A DNA stretch of 64,000 nucleotides from Shimia_B sp038525525 (lineage in GTDB: Bacteria; Pseudomonadota; Alphaproteobacteria; Rhodobacterales; Rhodobacteraceae). The notes under the pieces are model-generated. The model was given only the letters and a program-made list of their open reading frames with translations, did not search any database and was not told where the DNA came from. A program made the position numbers and the translations under genes. Location of the stretch: positions 62,001-126,000 of the forward strand of contig JBCBHO010000004.1 of the NCBI GenBank assembly GCA_038525525.1, read 5' to 3'. Positions 60,442 through 64,000 of the stretch are shown here, piece after piece (position 1 is the first letter of the stretch; the number at the start of each line of letters is the position of its first letter).

Positions 60442-61305
60442 ATGGCCAAGGTCGCATTTCTCGGATTGGGAGTCATGGGCTATCCCATGGCCGGGCACCT
60501 CGCCAAGGCGGGGCATGATGTGACGGTCTACAACCGCACCGCCAAGAAGGCCGAGGCCTGGGCGGCGGAGCATAGCGGCGCCCATGCGGCCACACCAGCG
60601 GAGGCCGCCGCGGGGCAGGATTTCGTCATGGCCTGCGTCGGCAATGACGATGACCTCCGCGAGGTCTGTCTCGGCGAGGGCGGGGCGCTGGAGGCCATGG
60701 GCGCGGAAGCGCTCTTCGTCGATCACACCACCGTCTCCGCCAAGGTCACGCGCGAGCTCTACGAGGCCGCGAGCGGCCGCTTTGTCGACGCGCCGGTGAG
60801 CGGCGGGCAGGCGGGCGCCGAGAACGGGCAGCTCGGCATCATGTGCGGTGGCGACGCGGCCCACTACGCCAAGGCCGAGCCCATCATGGAGGTCTATGCC
60901 AAGGCTTGCCGCCGCATGGGCGAGAGCGGGGCAGGGCAGCTCACCAAGATGGTCAATCAGATCTGCATCGCGGGCCTCGTCCAGGGCCTCTCCGAAGGGC
61001 TGCATTTCGCCGAGAAGGCGGGCCTCGACATCCGCGAGGTCGTCAGCGTCATCTCCCAAGGCGCGGCGGGCTCCTGGCAGATGTCGAACCGCTACGAGAC
61101 GATGGCCGACGGCGCGTTCGACCACGGCTTCGCGGTGGACTGGATGCGCAAGGATCTCGGCATCTGCCTCCAGACCGCCAACGAGAACGGCGCGTCCATC
61201 CCCGTCACCGCCCTCGTGGACCAGTTCTATAAGGACGTGCAGAAGATGGGTGGCGGCCGCTGGGACACGTCGAGCCTCGTGGAGCGCCTGCGCAAGCTGG
61301 GCTAA
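60442..61305 (+). CDS. NAD(P)-dependent beta-hydroxyacid dehydrogenase
   Basis: The 287-residue protein fits the 3-hydroxyisobutyrate dehydrogenase superfamily: Rossmann motif VAFLGLGVMGYPMAGHLAKAGHDV, substrate loop DAPVSGGQAGAENGQLGIMCGG and the catalytic lysine region GAGQLTKMVNQICIAG. The cofactor loop after strand 2 (YNRTAKK) suggests NADP. It could act on 3-hydroxyisobutyrate, tartronate semialdehyde or a related compound. It is divergent from the acylase gene by 106 bases. Confidence 0.9.
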   Translation: MAKVAFLGLGVMGYPMAGHLAKAGHDVTVYNRTAKKAEAWAAEHSGAHAATPAEAAAGQDFVMACVGNDDDLREVCLGEGGALEAMGAEALFVDHTTVSAKVTRELYEAASGRFVDAPVSGGQAGAENGQLGIMCGGDAAHYAKAEPIMEVYAKACRRMGESGAGQLTKMVNQICIAGLVQGLSEGLHFAEKAGLDIREVVSVISQGAAGSWQMSNRYETMADGAFDHGFAVDWMRKDLGICLQTANENGASIPVTALVDQFYKDVQKMGGGRWDTSSLVERLRKLG

Positions 61306-61499
61306 ACGCGACGTCACGTGGAAGGGCGCCTCTTCCGGGCCTGCGGAGGCCGATTGCGCGGGCTGTGGCGCGGGCGAGGCCCATAAATCACGGCTCGAAT
61401 TGTGCCTATATTCCGCCGCGGCCCGGCAAAAATTCGCCCAACTTTAACCCATCTTTCCCACTACCGGAGGTGTCGGGATAATGGCGCGAGGGCGAGATT
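61306..61499. other. Spacer upstream of the 161-residue ORF
   Basis: No gene is visible. The stretch 61385-61440 is relatively A/T-rich (for example CCTATATTCC and CAAAAATTCGCC) and probably holds the promoter for the downstream ORF, but no confident -35/-10 pair is called. Confidence 0.3.
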
Positions 61500-61985
61500 A
61501 TGGGCTTCAGAGTATTGGCAGCGGACGAGGGCATCTTCGTCGGTAGGGACGACGGCCACACCGTCACATTCGGCACCCTCACGGTGGCGCTGGAGGCACA
61601 GGGCATCCTTGGCAGGCGGCAGCGGCGCTTCTCGATCCGGACGGACCTCGACGCCGTGGAGATCATCCACCAGCACGCCGACCGCCCGAGCAAGGGCCCC
61701 GCGGGCTGGGGACTCGTGGACGAGGCTCTGGCGGGCCCCTTCGGCGATGTCATCAGCGGCTGGCTCATCGGCAAGACCGAGATGGTCGTCGCCGCCGTGC
61801 GCATGAAGGACGGTACGAAATTCCTCGGGCAATTCACGAAGGGACAGCTGCGCATGCTCTCCCGGGTGAAGCGCCTCACCGCCGCGGCAAAGCGCTACGA
61901 AAGCCTCCGTGACGCCAAGCCCATCGTCTTCGAGACCTGCGCCCTCGCCGCGATCAGCGCCGACGGCCGCCCCACCATCCACTGA
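61500..61985 (+). CDS. Hypothetical 161-residue protein
   Basis: The protein (MGFRVLAADEGIFVGRDDGHTVTFGTLTVAL...; later GRRQRRFSIRTDLDAVEIIHQHADRPSKGPAGWG and KTEMVVAAVRMKDGTKFLGQFTKGQLRMLSRVKR) has no signal peptide or membrane helices and contains a mixed alpha/beta pattern. I do not recognise a family. It is isolated, flanked by a promoter-like spacer and a hairpin downstream, and transcribed away from the dehydrogenase gene. Codon usage agrees with native genes, so it is probably real. Confidence 0.6.
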   Translation: MGFRVLAADEGIFVGRDDGHTVTFGTLTVALEAQGILGRRQRRFSIRTDLDAVEIIHQHADRPSKGPAGWGLVDEALAGPFGDVISGWLIGKTEMVVAAVRMKDGTKFLGQFTKGQLRMLSRVKRLTAAAKRYESLRDAKPIVFETCALAAISADGRPTIH

Positions 61986-62040
61986 CGGGCATCTCCGCAC
62001 GCAAGGCCATGCGGGCTGAGGTCATTGAGCCCAAACGAGA

Positions 62041-62062
62041 TCAGCCGCCCGAAGGCGGCTGA
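62041..62062 (-). terminator. 9-bp hairpin terminator of the curlin-repeat gene
   Basis: TCAGCCGCC (62041-62049) pairs with GGCGGCTGA (62054-62062); on the minus strand the loop is TTCG. It is 28 bases beyond the stop at 62090 and the following T content is low (TCTCGTTTGG), so termination may be partial. It may also serve the convergent ORF. Confidence 0.65.
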
Positions 62063-62089
62063 CGGTGTTTCCAGAAAGGTCGGAGCTGC

Positions 62090-63394
62090 TTACTGGCTGA
62101 TGCCAGCGTTGTTGCTGCTGCCCGTCTGAGAGAGGTTGGCGATGTTGCTGTCGCCGGCTTGCGCGACAGCGAACTGGTTCATGTTGCCGCCGGACACGCT
62201 CACAGTTGCGAAGTTGTCCGAGCCGATCTGCGATCCCGCAAAATTCGACATGCTCGTGTCCATGACGGCATTGAAGAGGTTGCCCGCGCCGTCCTGCGTG
62301 ATGGTGCCGTTCGTCAGACCCACGGCATCCGCGGCCCCGCTGAAGAGCCCCACGCCGTTGCCGTCACCGGTCAGGTCGAAAGAGACACCGAACCCGTCCG
62401 AGCCGTCACCATTGGTGCCCGACTGGGTGATCGAAAGCTCGTTCGACGAGCCAACGATGGAGACGTCCGCGAAGTTCGTGCCCACCTGCGAGATGCCCAC
62501 GTTGTTGAAGTTGCCGCCGACCACGGCCAGCGTCACGAGGTTGGACGTGCCCGACTGGGAGATGCCCAAGTCGTTGTCGCTGCCTGTGACCGTAACGCTG
62601 CCGACATCGTTGCCGTCACCATCCTGATAGATGCCGAAGGAGTTGTTATTTCCGGACACCACAACGTTGATGCTATTGTCGCCGTCGGCGACACCGAAGA
62701 GCCCGCCTTGGCCGACTTTGGTACCTTCATCTCCCCCAGCAGCCGCGAGTGCAAAACCCGAAAGATCACGCCGACCGTTATTATCGCCGCTGATGGTCAA
62801 ATTGATCGTATTGTCACCGACGTCGCCGTCCGTGAACTGGCGGCTGCTGTCGAGGCGGTTGCTGTCGCCGGTCATCTGGATGGTGGCGCTGTTGGAGCCG
62901 GAGTTACCCGTGCGTTGGAATATCTGGCCGATCTCGTTCGATCCGGTCGTCGCGCCCAGACCATCATCAGAGCCTTGCAGGACCGTGAGGCTGTTTGACG
63001 AGCCGCTGGACCCGCGCGATTCCTGCCCCGTGGATCCCACAAGATTGTTGTCGCCAAGCTGTGTGAAGACCGCATCGTTGCCATCGCCCCTAAACGACTG
63101 CTGCCGGGATTGTGCGCCTGATACTCCGATCCGGTTGTTATCACCCTGCTGCAGAATGACGAGGCTATTCCCAAGACCGTTTGTGGTGACCTGTCTGAAA
63201 GGCCGGTCGAGGCCCACGCCGCTGGCGGAGTCTTGGCCAACGGAGTTGTCAGTCCCGTCCTGTGTAATTAGAGCCGAGTTGCTCGAAACCTCGCCGGCGT
63301 CTTGGGCGAGAAAGGTCGAGTTGTCATCCGCCCAGGCCGACGCGAAACACAATGACAGGGCGGTCGTCGTCGCTAGCAATCTGGTGGTCTTCAT
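62090..63394 (-). CDS. Curlin-repeat secreted protein (putative functional amyloid)
   Basis: The 434-residue protein has a signal peptide (MKTTRLLATTTALSLCFASAWA) and then many imperfect units of about 20-25 residues with N, Q and G at regular positions, for example GNSLVILQQGDNNRIGV, SNELSITQSGTNGDG, NFNNVGISQVGTN and SNIANLSQTGSSNN. The spacing of I/V-x-Q-x-G-x-x-N resembles CsgA/CsgB curlin repeats that stack as a beta-helix and form amyloid fibres. No csgG/csgE-like gene is seen nearby in the window. An adhesive or matrix fibre, or a repeat-rich surface protein, is the best guess. Confidence 0.8.
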   Translation of the reverse strand: MKTTRLLATTTALSLCFASAWADDNSTFLAQDAGEVSSNSALITQDGTDNSVGQDSASGVGLDRPFRQVTTNGLGNSLVILQQGDNNRIGVSGAQSRQQSFRGDGNDAVFTQLGDNNLVGSTGQESRGSSGSSNSLTVLQGSDDGLGATTGSNEIGQIFQRTGNSGSNSATIQMTGDSNRLDSSRQFTDGDVGDNTINLTISGDNNGRRDLSGFALAAAGGDEGTKVGQGGLFGVADGDNSINVVVSGNNNSFGIYQDGDGNDVGSVTVTGSDNDLGISQSGTSNLVTLAVVGGNFNNVGISQVGTNFADVSIVGSSNELSITQSGTNGDGSDGFGVSFDLTGDGNGVGLFSGAADAVGLTNGTITQDGAGNLFNAVMDTSMSNFAGSQIGSDNFATVSVSGGNMNQFAVAQAGDSNIANLSQTGSSNNAGISQ

Positions 63395-63640
63395 AAGTCA
63401 CTCCCTTTTGCCTCTCCCTGAACATCGCGGGAGCCAAACATTGACACAATTAAATCCGTTCCCCGGAGCAAAGTGCTGCCCACCCCAAACGGCTAACAAG
63501 AAATTTCCGTTTCTTGAAGCAGAGTTATTGGAATTCTCCCGAGGCGCCGAATGGCTTCCCAGAGCGCTTAAAAATTGCACAAAATGCAACTTGCGCGGGT
63601 ATGCGCCCTCAACAGTACCCCACATTCGCCACAATTGACC
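63395..63640. promoter_or_regulatory. A/T-rich upstream region of the curlin-repeat gene with palindromes
   Basis: This 246-base spacer is distinctly A/T-richer than the window and has no gene. It contains TTGCA-CAAAA-TGCAA (63575-63589), a perfect operator-like palindrome, and AAGAAA-TTTCCG-TTTCTT near 63499. Regulation of the curlin-repeat gene is likely complex, as for known curli promoters, but no factor is named. Confidence 0.5.
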
Positions 63641-64000
63641 TCACCGTTCGGGTATGAGCCCCCGTGGGAAGAAGCGCAGCATCAGGAGCAGCACGAGGCC
63701 CATCGTCAGGAGCCGCATGTGCGGCGCGCCGGCGAGGAGGTGGGTCTCCAGCGCCGAGCCGTCGGGCAGGGGGGCCGTGATGACCTCCATGATCAAGGCA
63801 GCACCCACCTCCACCTGAACCCAGAGGAACCAGATGATGAAGCCGCCGAGCACGGCGCCGAAATTGTTGCCAGAGCCGCCCACGATCACCATCACCCAGA
63901 TGAGGAAGGTGAAGCGCAGCGGCTGATAGGCGGACGGCGTGAGCTGGCTGTCGAGCGTCGTCATCATTGCGCCCGCCATGCCGAGGATCGCCGAGCCCAG
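63641..64000 (-). CDS. Branched-chain amino acid ABC transporter permease LivM-type (5' end missing)
   Basis: The C-terminal ~119 residues of a LivM-type permease are present and the frame stays open to the window edge. Segments LRFTFLIWVMVIVGGSGNNFGAVLGGFIIWFLWVQVEVG and RLLTMGLVLLLMLRFFPRGLIPER match the end of the LivM/HutM-like permease family. It would import branched-chain amino acids or a related substrate with ABC partners outside the window. It is head-to-tail with the curlin-repeat gene but separated by a regulatory spacer. Confidence 0.9.
   Translation of the reverse strand: MGSAILGMAGAMMTTLDSQLTPSAYQPLRFTFLIWVMVIVGGSGNNFGAVLGGFIIWFLWVQVEVGAALIMEVITAPLPDGSALETHLLAGAPHMRLLTMGLVLLLMLRFFPRGLIPER

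Overview
The window is a GC-rich, densely packed chromosomal segment from an alphaproteobacterium, almost certainly a member of the Rhodobacteraceae (Roseobacter/Rhodobacter group). The evidence is the sciP-ctrA pair, LpxI in place of LpxH, the dusB(nifR3)-ntrBC-ntrYX-trkAH-hfq-hflX order, an NtrC without the sigma-54 contact loop, and several small families typical of Rhodobacteraceae (DUF1127, DUF6477-like and DUF6456-like proteins). No rRNA, tRNA, CRISPR array, complete insertion sequence or prophage was seen. The assignment is inferred from gene content; no database was searched.

Layout. 1-6082: outer-membrane assembly and lipid A operon (bamA 3' part, ompH/skp, fabZ, lpxA, lpxI, lpxB), with stop/start overlaps at most junctions. 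6086-7724: a GNAT acetyltransferase and mnmA on the minus strand. 7852-8933: the cell-cycle regulators sciP and ctrA, followed by an uninterrupted (CT)16 microsatellite. 9214-13469: ligA and recG, overlapping. 13470-13860: a compact locus with a GTTC-N7-GTTC (alphaproteobacterial LexA-type) site, inverted repeats, a 37-codon membrane-peptide gene and a strong terminator. 13873-18840: Fe-S scaffold, hisI, gluQ, a methyltransferase, trmFO, an enoyl-CoA hydratase and a thioesterase. 18899-21992: a DUF1127 gene divergent from a MocR-type regulator, then a zinc-ribbon membrane-protein pair; a shared TATTGATAC motif links their promoters. 22128-23089: rplM-rpsI with promoter and terminator.

23207-29352: a GYD protein, a polyamine-type ABC transporter without a binding protein, and a TetR-PPK2 pair and hydrolase. 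29349-34681: metA (with the Glu111 signature of acetyl-CoA use), a P-loop protein, two EamA permeases, a FadL-like porin and a frameshifted secreted protein. 34744-41716: guaA, a non-pyrrolysine MttB-family methyltransferase, DUF6477-like and DUF6456-like genes, lipA and a nuclease-family protein. 41752-44034: hpt, a Coq10/RatA-type protein, a CinA-family protein and pgpA.

44137-57497: the nitrogen-regulation operon dusB-ntrB-ntrC-ntrY-ntrX, then trkA-trkH-hfq-hflX. A roughly 1.4-kb lower-GC stretch carrying a lone methyltransferase-like gene sits between ntrX and trkA and looks acquired. 57521-64000: an extragenic G/C palindrome, a penicillin-acylase family protein, a beta-hydroxyacid dehydrogenase, a curlin-repeat protein (possible functional amyloid) and the C-terminal part of a LivM-type permease.

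The strongest lead for something undescribed is the putative SOS-controlled 37-residue membrane peptide downstream of recG, which resembles the Caulobacter SidA arrangement in design. Next come the MocR/DUF1127/zinc-ribbon regulatory unit, the curlin-repeat protein, the CT microsatellite beside ctrA, and the island inside the ntr-trk region.
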